Shown one piece after another: positions 44,827-53,737 of a DNA stretch of 60,078 nt. The stretch is from contig JASJAW010000041.1 of assembly GCA_030066795.1 (NCBI GenBank), positions 1 through 60,078 of the forward strand, in the 5' to 3' direction. The number at the start of each line of letters is the position of its first letter. The first letter of the stretch is position 1. The translations under genes and the position numbers were made by a program. A model generated the notes under the pieces. It worked only from the letters and a program-made list of their open reading frames with translations. It did not search any database and was not told where the DNA came from. The stretch comes from Dinoroseobacter sp. (GTDB taxonomy: Bacteria > Pseudomonadota > Alphaproteobacteria > Rhodobacterales > Rhodobacteraceae).

Positions 44827-45624
44827 TTATTCGGCCGGCTGGCCCTTGACGCGTGCCTTGATCGGCGCCCAAAGGCGCTTGTTGGTCAGGTAGAGCAGCA
44901 CCGAAAGCACGATCAGGAACATGACGGCGGTGAAGCCAACTTCCTTACGCGCGTTCAGCTTCGGCTCTGCCGTCCACATAAGGAAGGCCGACACGTCCTT
45001 AGAGATCGACTCGAGATCGGTCGGTGCGCCGTCCGCGAACTCCACATCATCGCCCCAGAGCGGCGGTGCCATGGAGATCCAGCCACCGGGGAACGCGGTA
45101 TTCTCATAGAGAATCGTGCCCGCTTCTTCCTTCTCCTCGCCGGTGTAGCCAGCCAGAAGAGACGCGATGTACTCCGGTCCGCCCATCCCGTTGACGAGCT
45201 GGCTCAGGCCGGTGCCGTATGGTCCGCTGAACCCTGCGCGTGCCTTCGCCATCATGCTCAGGTCAGGTGCGTTTTCGAGTGCCGAGAGCGGAAAGTGGTC
45301 AGTCGGCTCCGCGGTCCGGAAATCGTCGATCGTGGGATCGAAGACTTCATAGAACGCTGCGTACGCCCGCATCTGATCCTCTGGCAGCATCGGGCCACCT
45401 TCATCGGACAGGGTGCGGAAGGGAACGTAACGCAGGCCATGACAGGCTGCGCAGACTTCCGTGTAGACCTGAAGGCCACGCTGAAGCTGCATCGTGTCGA
45501 AGGTACCGAACGGCCCTTCAAACGAGAAGTCGTAGTCGTAGACTTTGCCCGCTTTCCCGGCTGCCATAGCGGCTCCCCCGGACAGGGCGAGCGCCATGAC
45601 TGCGATTGCGAGTTTCTTGATCAT
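44827..45624 (-). CDS. petC: Cytochrome c1 of the bc1 complex
   Basis: Membrane-anchored c-type cytochrome that takes electrons from the Rieske protein and passes them to soluble or membrane cytochrome c. The 265-residue protein has a signal peptide (cleaved near AAMAAGKAG), a heme site CAACH near residue 57, the axial methionine region in the second half, and a C-terminal membrane helix [16 protein letters not shown] followed by basic residues. It is the last gene of petA-petB-petC, 24 bases after petB, with a terminator behind it. Confidence 0.97.
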   Translation of the reverse strand: MIKKLAIAVMALALSGGAAMAAGKAGKVYDYDFSFEGPFGTFDTMQLQRGLQVYTEVCAACHGLRYVPFRTLSDEGGPMLPEDQMRAYAAFYEVFDPTIDDFRTAEPTDHFPLSALENAPDLSMMAKARAGFSGPYGTGLSQLVNGMGGPEYIASLLAGYTGEEKEEAGTILYENTAFPGGWISMAPPLWGDDVEFADGAPTDLESISKDVSAFLMWTAEPKLNARKEVGFTAVMFLIVLSVLLYLTNKRLWAPIKARVKGQPAE

Positions 45625-45648
45625 TGTTTGATCCTCTCTCTCGCCCGG

Positions 45649-46998
45649 TTACTCGGCCGGTGTCGGCGCTGTCGCCGAACCGTCGGCGTCAGACGCCTTG
45701 CCGTAGTGGGCTTTGAAGTCGTCTTCGATGGTCGCAGGCTGTGCGGTCGGCTTCTCGATCACACCCAGAAGCGGGAGGATCACGAGGAAGTAGGCAAACC
45801 AGTAGGCCGAGCCGATCAACGCGATGATCGGGTAGATGCCTTCCGCTGGCATAGCGCCGACCCAGGTCAGAACCACGAAGTTCACGATGAAGAGCCAGAA
45901 CCACCACTTGAACATCGGGCGATAGCGGCCGGAGCGGACGGTGGAGGTGTCGAGCCACGGCACGACAGCCATCACCGCGATCGCGCCGAACATCGCCAGC
46001 ACGCCGAAGAAGGCCGCGTCGATGATGCCGCCGGTGATCCAGCTGGCGAACATGACGATCCAAACGTCAGGCGTGAACGCGCGCAGGATCGCGTAGAACG
46101 GCAGGAAGTACCATTCGGGCACGATGTGCGACGGTGTCACCAGAGCGTTCGCTTCGACGTAGTTGTCCGGGTGGCCGAGGTAGTTCGGCATGAAGCCCAC
46201 CACCGCGAAGAACACCACCATGATCACGGCCAGCGCGAACAGGTCCTTGATCACGAAGTAAGGCCAGAACGGCAGCGTGTCGCGCGCGGCTTCCTCTTTC
46301 GATGTGCGGCGCACTTCAACACCGGTCGGGTTGTTGTTGCCCGTGGTGTGGAAGGCCCAGACGTGCACGATGGCAAGGCCAAGGATCACGAAGGGCAGCA
46401 AATAGTGCAGCGAGAAGAAGCGGTTCAGTGTGGCATTGTCCACAGCCGGTCCGCCCAGCAGCCAGGTCTGCAGCGCGTCGCCCACGAACGGGATCGCGCC
46501 AAACAGGCCGGTGATCACGGTTGCACCCCAGAAGGACATCTGACCCCAGGGCAGCACGTAGCCCATGAACGCTGTTCCCATCATCAGCAGGTAAATCAGC
46601 ATGCCGATGATCCAGGTGATCTCGCGCGGCGCTTTGTAGGAGCCATAATAGAGACCACGGAAGATGTGCAGGTACACCGCCACGAAGAACAGCGACGCGC
46701 CATTCATGTGCAGATACCGCATCATGTAACCGCCATTCACGTTGCGCATGATGTGCTCAACGGAGGCAAAGGCCATGTCCACGTGCGGGGTGTAGTGCAT
46801 CACCAGAATGATGCCGGTCACGATCTGCAAAATAAGGCAGAACATCAACACGATGCCCCAGATCCACATCCAGTTCAGGTTCTTGGGCGTGGGGATCATG
46901 ATGGTGTCGTAGATGAGCCCGACAACAGGCAAACGAGAGTGAAGCCACTTCTCGCCGCCGGTTTTCGGTTCGTAATGGTCGTGCGGGATGCCAGACAT
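45649..46998 (-). CDS. petB: Cytochrome b of the bc1 complex
   Basis: Central membrane subunit of ubiquinol:cytochrome c oxidoreductase, with two b hemes and the Qo and Qi sites. About 449 residues and eight helices. Heme-ligand histidines lie in helices B and D; the Qo motif PEWY is in [33 protein letters not shown] is the cd1 region. The start at 46996-46998 ([10 protein letters not shown]) is the family start with GGGAG upstream; a longer in-frame extension overlaps petA. It sits 14 bases after the Rieske gene. The C-terminal tail is charged and about 25 residues long. Confidence 0.98.
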   Translation of the reverse strand: MSGIPHDHYEPKTGGEKWLHSRLPVVGLIYDTIMIPTPKNLNWMWIWGIVLMFCLILQIVTGIILVMHYTPHVDMAFASVEHIMRNVNGGYMMRYLHMNGASLFFVAVYLHIFRGLYYGSYKAPREITWIIGMLIYLLMMGTAFMGYVLPWGQMSFWGATVITGLFGAIPFVGDALQTWLLGGPAVDNATLNRFFSLHYLLPFVILGLAIVHVWAFHTTGNNNPTGVEVRRTSKEEAARDTLPFWPYFVIKDLFALAVIMVVFFAVVGFMPNYLGHPDNYVEANALVTPSHIVPEWYFLPFYAILRAFTPDVWIVMFASWITGGIIDAAFFGVLAMFGAIAVMAVVPWLDTSTVRSGRYRPMFKWWFWLFIVNFVVLTWVGAMPAEGIYPIIALIGSAYWFAYFLVILPLLGVIEKPTAQPATIEDDFKAHYGKASDADGSATAPTPAE

Positions 46999-47012
46999 TA
47001 ATTTCTTCTCCC

Positions 47013-47573
47013 TTAACCGAGTTGGATTGTTGTGTCGTCGAGGAACGCTACCGCTGGAACAGGCAGGTTCTCGGGCGCCGGACCGCGACGGATGCGGCCG
47101 GAGGTATCGTAGTGCGAGCCGTGGCAGGGGCAGAACCAACCACCGAAATCGCCGGCGCCGTCGCCCAGAGGCACACAACCAAGGTGTGTGCACACACCCT
47201 GCATGATCAGCCATTCACCGTTCTCACCAAAAGAGCGGTTTTCGTCCAGGGCGTCGGCTGCTTCGTCGTTTGCGTTACGCGCAGATTGATCCGGCAAATC
47301 GTCGATGCTCACCGCGCGTGCGTCTTCAACTTCAGCGGCGGTACGACGCCGGATAAACACGGGCTTTCCGAGGAACATCACTGAGATTTGCGTACCTTCC
47401 GCAACTCCGCTGATGTCGACCTGTATCGAGGACAACGCCTGAACATCCGCGGACGGGTTCATCTGGTTGATCATCGGCCAGATCGCGGCGCCTGCTGTCA
47501 CAGCACCCGCCCCGGCCGTCGCGTAATACAGAAAGTCTCTTCGTGTACCTTCGTGATCTTCTGCGTGGGACAC
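47013..47573 (-). CDS. petA: Rieske iron-sulfur subunit of the bc1 complex
   Basis: A 186-residue 2Fe-2S protein that carries electrons from ubiquinol to cytochrome c1. The N-terminus has a twin-arginine motif ([13 protein letters not shown]) and one membrane helix; the cluster ligands are in [11 protein letters not shown] and CPCHGSHYD near residues 130-155. The start is a GTG with AGGAG upstream. It is first of petA-petB-petC. Its upstream region contains a small hairpin (47619-47639) in the likely leader and a perfect 16-base palindrome. Confidence 0.98.
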   Translation of the reverse strand: MSHAEDHEGTRRDFLYYATAGAGAVTAGAAIWPMINQMNPSADVQALSSIQVDISGVAEGTQISVMFLGKPVFIRRRTAAEVEDARAVSIDDLPDQSARNANDEAADALDENRSFGENGEWLIMQGVCTHLGCVPLGDGAGDFGGWFCPCHGSHYDTSGRIRRGPAPENLPVPAVAFLDDTTIQLG

Positions 47574-47660
47574 GTGGTTTCTCCTTCTCGGGGCGCGGGA
47601 TAGCGCCTAAATACCGAAGGGCCGCAGACAATACGGCCCAACTCAAAGGTGGTTATAGGC

Positions 47661-47676
47661 ACGGTCGGCCGACCGT
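47661..47676. promoter_or_regulatory. Perfect 16-base palindrome upstream of petABC
   Basis: ACGGTCGGCCGACCGT, symmetrical over its full length, 88 bases before the petA start. It lies in the 311-base gap 47574-47884, which otherwise holds only the hairpin GGGCCG / CGGCCC at 47619-47639 and no gene. Possible operator for a dimeric regulator; the protein is unknown. Confidence 0.35.
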
Positions 47677-47884
47677 CGAGGGGACATAGGAGCGCAGTTT
47701 TGTCGCAGGTGGACGTTGAAAGGCGGATTCACCTGAATGTTGCCGCTAACGGCCGAGATGCCGCAGCCGAATTGCGCTCTGTCGCACCGCTCCCCCCTCT
47801 GGACCGTCGCGACGAGCACGTCATTTCAGGGAATCGGACCGGGATCAAGCTGAATCACAGACACAGATTGTTGCGGCGAATGCC

Positions 47885-48493
47885 TCAGCCTTCTGGAGCT
47901 GTGGCCACCATAGCGGGACGGTCCAGAAAGGCTTCCGCCCAGGCGGCCAGTGCCGGGCGGCCCTCTCGCCAGTTTCGCGCGTCTAAACGGAAGTCCAAAT
48001 AGCCAAGTGCGCAGCCCAGCGCGATGTGACTCATATCGACCGGACCGGACAGGTTACTCATCCAACGCGCTTCCAGTGCATCCAGTGTTCGGGTGATCTT
48101 GCGCCACTGTCCTTCTAGATACTCTTCAAAAACGATCTCGTCGGGCCGCAAGCGGCGCTCATAGACCATCTGGATACCGGCATCCATAATCGCATCAGCG
48201 GTCGCTTCGAGCGTCAACATTTCAAACTTGCCGTGATCAGGATACATGCCCAGATCGAAAGTATCATTCAGGTACCGGCAGATCACGCGGCTGTCGTAGA
48301 GCGCGGGACCATCAGGCCGAATAAGCGTCGGCAGCTTGCCGGCAGGATTAGCCGCGATCAGGATATCATCCACCGGGCCAATGGCAGCCGCGGTCACATC
48401 CTGCAACGCGACGTGGTCCGCATGCCCGGTTTCGGCGAGCAACGCCCGCACCTTCCGGCCAAAGGGCGACGCAGGTGAACTGAGCAGCTTCAT
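47885..48493 (-). CDS. Glutathione S-transferase family protein
   Basis: A 202-residue protein with the two-domain GST layout. The N-terminal thioredoxin-like domain has SPASPFGRKVRALLAET at the glutathione site and NPAGKLPTLIRPDGPALYDSRVICRYL, with the cis-proline and the serine region that contact glutathione; the helical C-terminal domain follows. The substrate is unknown. The ATG overlaps the stop of the small membrane-protein gene by one base (TGATG at 48491-48495), implying coupling. A GTG directly before that ATG is an alternative start. Confidence 0.93.
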   Translation of the reverse strand: MKLLSSPASPFGRKVRALLAETGHADHVALQDVTAAAIGPVDDILIAANPAGKLPTLIRPDGPALYDSRVICRYLNDTFDLGMYPDHGKFEMLTLEATADAIMDAGIQMVYERRLRPDEIVFEEYLEGQWRKITRTLDALEARWMSNLSGPVDMSHIALGCALGYLDFRLDARNWREGRPALAAWAEAFLDRPAMVATAPEG

Positions 48494-48783
48494 CACGTGC
48501 GGCGCACCCTGATCCGCCCGAGAAAGCTTGCGTCCAACTCGATGCCCGGCCCTGTGCGTCCGGCGCGGATCACGCGGCGATAGCGGCCCCGCGAGTTGAT
48601 CTGGCGGCCTTCATGGGATCGGGACGCCTGCATCCCCTCGCCTACCTCGTCGAGCAGGTCTTCCGCCCGCTGGTCGGCATGCCCCGGTTGGGCGCGCAGA
48701 TAGGCCAGCGTGGCAAGGCCCGCCACGGCCAAGGGTCCGTATTTGAGAACGGCCCCGGCAATTGGGACGATTGGAATAGCCAT
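48493..48783 (-). CDS. Small single-helix membrane protein
   Basis: A 96-residue protein with one N-terminal hydrophobic helix (IPIVPIAGAVLKYGPLAVAG, continuing to about residue 28) and a strongly basic C-terminal half (GRYRRVIRAGRTGPGIELDASFLGRIRVRRT in part). An excellent AGGAGGT lies six bases before the ATG, which supports translation. The family is not recognised. It is coupled to the GST gene downstream and divergent from fdhD. Probably an inner-membrane protein with its basic tail in the cytoplasm. Confidence 0.75.
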   Translation of the reverse strand: MAIPIVPIAGAVLKYGPLAVAGLATLAYLRAQPGHADQRAEDLLDEVGEGMQASRSHEGRQINSRGRYRRVIRAGRTGPGIELDASFLGRIRVRRT

Positions 48784-48945
48784 TTTGGTACCTCCTGGGT
48801 GTTAATGTAGGGATGCAGGCCAAGCCTGTTAAGGCTGAAAGCTTCTGCACGCGGCTTGCTTGACACTTTGCGCGCCAGCGGCCCTATTGGCGAGCGACGG
48901 GAAAACCCGACTTTCCCGGTCAGCTATGCGCAGCGCGGGGGGAGC

Positions 48946-49830
48946 ATGAGCACAGCGGATCCGATCAGCGACTACATAATCGCACCCGACCCGGAGAGAG
49001 CGGGGCTGACCCGCGCGGTCGATGGTATCGACCAGTCCGGCGCTTCCGGCCGCGTCAACGTGGTCGAGGAGCGGCCGTTGACGATCTTCCTCAACAGCCG
49101 TGAGATCGTGACCGCAATGACAATCGGGGACTATCCCGAGTATCTGGCGCTCGGCTTCCTGCGCAATCAGGGGATGTTGTCGGACGCCGAGACCGTGATC
49201 GGGGTTGAGTATGATGACGACCTCGACGTTGTTGTAGTCCGAACGGAGGTCGAAACCGACTACGAAGAAAAGCTGTCGAAGAAGACCCGCACCTCGGGCT
49301 GCGCGGTCGGCACTGTCTTCGGGGACATCATGGAAGGCCTGGAGGACGTGCGTCTGCCGGAGGCGACGCTAAGAACGTCGTGGCTTTATACGCTTTCGGC
49401 CAAGATCAACCGGACGCCGTCGCTCTATCTCGAAGCGGGCGCTATCCACGGCACGGTGCTGTGCGAGGGCGACCGGCCACTGGTCTACATGGAGGATGTT
49501 GGCCGCCACAATGCCGTGGACAAGATCGCTGGATGGATGCGGGCCGAGGGTATCTCGGGCGACGACAAGATCCTTTATACCACCGGGCGTCTGACTTCCG
49601 AGATGGTGATCAAAACAGCTCTGATGGGTATTCCCATCCTCGCGTCGCGCTCGGGCTTTACAGCCTGGGGTGTCGAGATCGCGCAGCAGGTCGGGCTCAC
49701 TTTGATCGGGCGGATGCGGGGCAAGCGTTTCACTTGTCTGTCAGGGTCAGAGCGGTTGATCTGGGATGCGGACCCTGCCGCGGCCGATGAGGAAGACCCG
49801 CGTCACCGCCGTAAGAGCGCACGTGTATGA
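48946..49830 (+). CDS. fdhD: Formate dehydrogenase accessory sulfurtransferase FdhD
   Basis: Transfers sulfur to the molybdenum of the bis-MGD cofactor before it is inserted in formate dehydrogenase. A 294-residue protein with the family blocks VEERPLTIFLN, YPEYLALGFL, the sulfur-carrier cysteine in TSGCAVGTVF (one cysteine rather than the C-x-x-C of E. coli), VGRHNAVDKI and GIPILASRSGFTAWGVE. GGGGGGAG precedes the ATG at 48946; an in-frame extension to 48856 has no such site. It opens the plus-strand cofactor operon fdhD-mobA-mobB/moeA that faces the fdh genes. Confidence 0.97.
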   Translation: MSTADPISDYIIAPDPERAGLTRAVDGIDQSGASGRVNVVEERPLTIFLNSREIVTAMTIGDYPEYLALGFLRNQGMLSDAETVIGVEYDDDLDVVVVRTEVETDYEEKLSKKTRTSGCAVGTVFGDIMEGLEDVRLPEATLRTSWLYTLSAKINRTPSLYLEAGAIHGTVLCEGDRPLVYMEDVGRHNAVDKIAGWMRAEGISGDDKILYTTGRLTSEMVIKTALMGIPILASRSGFTAWGVEIAQQVGLTLIGRMRGKRFTCLSGSERLIWDADPAAADEEDPRHRRKSARV

Positions 49831-50453
49831 ATGTGCCGGGCGTCATCTTGGCCGGTGGCCTCGCCACCCGCATGGGCGGCGGCGATAAGGGTCTGCACGA
49901 TTTGGGCGGCAAACCGATCTTGCGCCATGTCGTTGACCGGCTCGCCTCACAGGCCGCCCCTCTCGCGCTGAATGCCAATGGGGATCCTGACCGCTTTGCA
50001 GAGTGGGGTCTGCCCGTTCTTGCAGACAGTATCGAGGGCTATGCCGGGCCGCTCGCAGGGGTCTTGGCGGGCCTTGACTGGGCTGCCGAGTCGGGCGCGG
50101 ACGCCATTGTGACCGTTGCGGCCGATACGCCTTTCTTTCCGTCCGACCTTGTGGCGCGGCTGCAAGCTGCCCGCGAAGAAACCGGCCATCCGATCGCTCT
50201 GGCGGCCTCGCCCGACACCGGGCGCAAAAGTGGCTTGGGCCGCCACCCGACTTTCGGTCTTTGGCCGGTCGCGTTGCGCGACGATCTTCGCCGATCTCTT
50301 CGGGACGGTCTGCGGAAAGTCGTGCTCTGGACCGACACGCATGGCTGCGCGACGGCCTTGTTCAACGAACCGGGCCCGGACCCGTTCTTCAACGTCAACA
50401 CCCCCGAGGATCTGGAAGCCGCGCGCGCGCGTCTGGAGGCAGAACAGGCATGA
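49827..50453 (+). CDS. mobA: Molybdenum cofactor guanylyltransferase
   Basis: Attaches GMP to molybdopterin, making MGD as required by formate dehydrogenase. The 208-residue protein begins with the GTP-binding loop LAGGLATRMGGGDKGL, followed by the acidic VTVAADTPFFP motif and NVNTPEDL near the end. Its ATG overlaps the fdhD stop (ATGA) and its TGA overlaps the ATG of the next gene, so the three genes are read as one coupled unit. Confidence 0.96.
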   Translation: MNVPGVILAGGLATRMGGGDKGLHDLGGKPILRHVVDRLASQAAPLALNANGDPDRFAEWGLPVLADSIEGYAGPLAGVLAGLDWAAESGADAIVTVAADTPFFPSDLVARLQAAREETGHPIALAASPDTGRKSGLGRHPTFGLWPVALRDDLRRSLRDGLRKVVLWTDTHGCATALFNEPGPDPFFNVNTPEDLEAARARLEAEQA

Positions 50454-52231
50454 AGGTTTTTGGCGTCGTTGGCTGGAAGAACTCCGGCAAGACAGGCCTG
50501 ATGGAACGGCTCGTCGCCGAGATCAGTGGGCGTGGTTTCACCGTGTCGACTGTGAAGCATGCGCACCACAATGTGGATGTCGATCAGCCCGGCAAGGACA
50601 GCTATCGCCACCGCGAGGCAGGCGCTGTCGAAGTCGTTCTGGCCTCGCGCAAGCGCTGGGCGATGATGCATGAGCATCGCGGCGCGCCGGAGACGGAACT
50701 CGAGGAATTGCTCACCAAGATGGCGCCGGTCAATCTGGTGCTTGTTGAGGGTTACAAGCGCCATAACCACCCCAAGGTGGAGGCGCACCGCACTGAGACC
50801 GGAAAGGACCTGCTGGCACGCGAAGACAGAACCGTGCGCGCAGTGGCCAGCAATGCCCAGCCAGACGGACTGCCGGTGCCCGTACTGAACCTGGACGATA
50901 CTTCGGGGATTGCCGATTTCATTCTTTCGGAAACCGGCCTGTCGGACACGCCTTCAGCTACACCTGATATCGCCCCGCCGAAGCGTCTCAAGAATGACTG
51001 CTTCGCCTTGCCCCCGGGTGTCAACTGGACGCCGGTGGACGACGCGCTTGATCGGCTTCGCGACAGTCTTGCACCCGTTGTCGGCACCGAGGTGATCCCG
51101 TCCCACACCGCCCTGGGTCGCGTTCTGGCCGCCGCGCCGGAAGCCGCGCGTGCGAATCCGCCCGCCCCAAATTCCGCCGTTGATGGATACGGCTTTTCGC
51201 ATGCATCCATCGGATCCGGCGCCCAGACCCTGCCTTTGGTGAACGGGCGCGCCGCGGCAGGCGCACCGTTTAAGGGCAGCGTACCAGACGGCATGGCGAT
51301 CCGCATTCTGACCGGCGCAGTCATCCCACCCGGCGTAGATACCGTGGTTCTGGAAGAAGATGTGACCCTCGGCGAAGGTCATATTGCCTTTGACGCAGGC
51401 CTGAAGCCCGGCGCCAATACCCGCCGCGCCGGGGAAGATGTGGATGCCGGCACGGAGTTGTTTGAACCGGGCCACCGCCTGCGTGCGCCTGACCTGGCAC
51501 TGCTCGCGGCAACGGGGTTGGCGGAGGTATCCGTCTACCGGACGCTGCGCATCGGAGTTCTGTCCACAGGGGACGAACTTGCGGCCCCGGGCAGCACCAT
51601 GGACCTGGGCCGGACGTATGATGCGAACCGTCCCATGCTTCTGGCACTGGCGGCCGGATGGCACGCGCAGCCGGTCGATCTGGGCCATGCGCCCGATGAT
51701 CGGGACGCCTTGCGCAAGATCCTCGACCGCGCCGTCGACGAGGTCGACATCATCCTGACCTCCGGTGGCGCCTCCGCGGGTGACGAGGACCATATGTCGG
51801 CAATTCTGCAGGACGAAGGCAGCCTAGCCGCGTGGCGGATCGCGTTGAAACCCGGTCGGCCACTTGCGCTCGGGCAGTGGCAAAACGTACCGGTGTTCGG
51901 CCTGCCGGGCAATCCGGTTGCAGCCCTTGTCTGCGCGCTGATCTTTGCCCGACCCGCCGTCTCTGTTCTTGGGGGCGGGCGCTGGCTGACACCGACCGCA
52001 ACGACGCTTCCTGCTGCCTTCGGCAAAGCCAAGAAAGCCGGTCGCCGCGAGTTCCTGCGCGCGCGTCGGACGGAGACTGGCGAGGTGGACGTGTTTAAAT
52101 CCGAAGGCTCAGGCCGGATCAGCGGACTGAGCTGGGCGGACGGGCTTGTGGAACTGCCTGACCCTGCCCAGGACATAGTCCCCGGCACATCGGTCAATTT
52201 CATTCCTTACACCGAGCTATTCAGCCTCTGA
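50450..52231 (+). CDS. Fused MobB adaptor / MoeA molybdopterin molybdotransferase
   Basis: A 593-residue natural fusion. Residues about 1-165 are MobB, a P-loop protein (GWKNSGKTGLMERL) that assists MobA; EGYKRHNHPKVE is a MobB mark. Residues about 185-593 are MoeA, which inserts molybdate into adenylated molybdopterin: AILTGAVIPPG-like IRILTGAVIPPGVDTVV, LSTGDEL, TSGGASAGDEDH and FGLPGNPVAA are its signatures. No stop or frameshift separates them; a roughly 20-residue linker does. The ATG at 50450 overlaps the mobA stop. Fusing the two brings molybdate insertion and guanylylation together in one complex. Confidence 0.96.
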   Translation: MKVFGVVGWKNSGKTGLMERLVAEISGRGFTVSTVKHAHHNVDVDQPGKDSYRHREAGAVEVVLASRKRWAMMHEHRGAPETELEELLTKMAPVNLVLVEGYKRHNHPKVEAHRTETGKDLLAREDRTVRAVASNAQPDGLPVPVLNLDDTSGIADFILSETGLSDTPSATPDIAPPKRLKNDCFALPPGVNWTPVDDALDRLRDSLAPVVGTEVIPSHTALGRVLAAAPEAARANPPAPNSAVDGYGFSHASIGSGAQTLPLVNGRAAAGAPFKGSVPDGMAIRILTGAVIPPGVDTVVLEEDVTLGEGHIAFDAGLKPGANTRRAGEDVDAGTELFEPGHRLRAPDLALLAATGLAEVSVYRTLRIGVLSTGDELAAPGSTMDLGRTYDANRPMLLALAAGWHAQPVDLGHAPDDRDALRKILDRAVDEVDIILTSGGASAGDEDHMSAILQDEGSLAAWRIALKPGRPLALGQWQNVPVFGLPGNPVAALVCALIFARPAVSVLGGGRWLTPTATTLPAAFGKAKKAGRREFLRARRTETGEVDVFKSEGSGRISGLSWADGLVELPDPAQDIVPGTSVNFIPYTELFSL

Positions 52232-52273
52232 ACTGGCTTTTGGCCTCGTCCCAGCTGGTGTGTCCGGGCGGCT

Positions 52274-52290
52274 GCGGCGCCCTGCGCCGC
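52274..52290. terminator. Hairpin between convergent mobB-moeA and fdh units
   Basis: Seven-base perfect stem GCGGCGC / GCGCCGC with a three-base loop in the 66-base gap between the two converging operons. No T run on either side; it may work in both directions with Rho. Confidence 0.4.
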
Positions 52291-52297
52291 GCGCCGC

Positions 52298-52426
52298 TTA
52301 GTCCAGCCTAACGCTTGACGGGTTGGATCCTTGCGCCGCACTGGAGAGCCCCACCTCTCCAAGCACAAAATACGCCCCGACGGAAATTACGGCTGTCGCC
52401 GCAAACGCCAGTACCATTGGTTTCAT
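52298..52426 (-). CDS. 42-residue membrane protein, last gene of the fdh gamma unit
   Basis: Starts at an ATG (52424-52426) that overlaps the stop of the WD40-cytochrome gene as ATGA, with GGGAGGGGAG directly upstream. Translation gives MKPMVLAFAATAVISVGAYF, then VLGEVGLSSAAQGSNPSSVR and LD, ending in TAA. Residues 4-24 form one hydrophobic helix, leaving a short polar tail, probably periplasmic. No family is recognised. Its coupling to the formate dehydrogenase electron-transfer genes suggests a small subunit or assembly aid of the membrane complex; that is inference. Confidence 0.65.
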   Translation of the reverse strand: MKPMVLAFAATAVISVGAYFVLGEVGLSSAAQGSNPSSVRLD

Positions 52427-53730
52427 TGCTCCCCTCCCACTGGTGTCGTGTGGTCCCGCAGATAGGCGATGAGATCCAGCCTGTCCTGCGTTTCCGTGAT
52501 CCTTTGCATTGGCATCTTCGATCCGGGGGTAAACACATCCGGTCCCAGATCGAAGAGTTTGTCAATCGTGTCATCGCCCCAGACGATCCCTGTCCCAATC
52601 AACGCGTCGGAATAGGCGTAGTCCTCAACGGTACCAGCCGGGCGGCCAAACAGCCCGTGCAAGGACGGCCCTGCCCTGCGTTTTCCGTCTGGTGTCAGCG
52701 TGTGGCAGATCGCGCATTTTCGCTTGAATTGCCGCTCGCCATTACTGGCCATTTCGGTGCCTTGCAGGAACGGTTTGCCCTCGACATCCATCTGAGGGCT
52801 GTCCGATGCGCGGTCCGCGGGCCACGAATACATCGCCTCGTCCAAACCACCGGCGTGCACGTTGCCCCCATCGGCCGAAAACGCCAATGCCCAGATCGGG
52901 CCGCGTGTCGTCGCGAGAAAGTCGGTCGCGACCGACCAATTATCTGTGTTGAAGACAGAGATATACCCTTCGCCGTCACCGGTCGCGAGCTGTTCACCCG
53001 AACGGCTCAGCGCCAACGCGAGGATTGGGCGGCGCCCGAGTGTCAGATCAATGATCTCGTCCTCGCTGACGAGATCCACGACCCTGGTGACACCGTCGAC
53101 CGAGCCGTAGGCGAACCATCCCGCGTCTTCATCCACCACCAGCTTATTCACGCCAAAACCATGGCGCAGGACCACCCGGTCCTCTGTTCCGGTGACCACA
53201 TCCCAGCGCCGGATCGTTCCGTCGATGGAAGCCGACAGCAGGGTCGTACCCCCTTCCACAAACGCAAGGTCGTTCACGCCGGCGTCATGGCCGGACAAAA
53301 AGACAGGCTCACCGCCATCGACCGGCCATAGACCGATTGTACCGTCCCAACTCGCCGCAGCGACCAGAGACCCGTCGGGTGCCGAAGCCAGGCTGACAAT
53401 CTTGCCCTTGTGCCGTCCAAGTTCACGCCCTTCGCCGGTTGCGACATCCCAGACGCGCACAGCAAAGTCGTCGCCTGCCGAGGCGATCATGGCCTCGGAA
53501 ACGAAGACAACTGTTTTCACCGCGGCCTCGTGACCGTCGAGCCAGCGCGGCTCGCCGTCTTGCCAATAGCCAAGAGCGTTATCGAAGCTTGCCGTAGCCA
53601 CCACGCCGGACGGCGCAACGGCAATTCCCATAATGGGGCCGCCATGCCCCTTGAGAGTGTAAAAGTCGCCTGCCGGGGACATCCCCGGCAGCGCAATTGT
53701 CACGGCTGCAATCAGCGCGCGTATGGACAT
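52423..53730 (-). CDS. WD40 propeller-cytochrome c fusion in the formate dehydrogenase locus
   Basis: A 435-residue exported protein. A signal peptide (cleaved near SPAGD, residue 22) is followed by seven WD40-type repeats to about residue 315 (examples: DGTIGLWPV, DGTIRRWDV, DDFAVRVWDV). A class I cytochrome c domain closes the protein: heme site CAICH near residue 335, GPSLHGLFGRPAG and axial-methionine region GSKMPM. It starts seven bases after the gamma subunit gene and should lie in the periplasm. It could pass electrons between formate dehydrogenase and other carriers, with the propeller as docking platform. That role is inferred from the domains and position only. Confidence 0.92.
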   Translation of the reverse strand: MSIRALIAAVTIALPGMSPAGDFYTLKGHGGPIMGIAVAPSGVVATASFDNALGYWQDGEPRWLDGHEAAVKTVVFVSEAMIASAGDDFAVRVWDVATGEGRELGRHKGKIVSLASAPDGSLVAAASWDGTIGLWPVDGGEPVFLSGHDAGVNDLAFVEGGTTLLSASIDGTIRRWDVVTGTEDRVVLRHGFGVNKLVVDEDAGWFAYGSVDGVTRVVDLVSEDEIIDLTLGRRPILALALSRSGEQLATGDGEGYISVFNTDNWSVATDFLATTRGPIWALAFSADGGNVHAGGLDEAMYSWPADRASDSPQMDVEGKPFLQGTEMASNGERQFKRKCAICHTLTPDGKRRAGPSLHGLFGRPAGTVEDYAYSDALIGTGIVWGDDTIDKLFDLGPDVFTPGSKMPMQRITETQDRLDLIAYLRDHTTPVGGEQ

Positions 53731-53737
53731 TTAGGGA

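Noticed and set aside
44617..47001. 794-codon open frame on the plus strand
   Set aside because: It runs antisense through the starts of aroC and all of petC and petB, has no ribosome-binding site, and reads as a histidine/arginine/valine-rich shadow of well-known genes.
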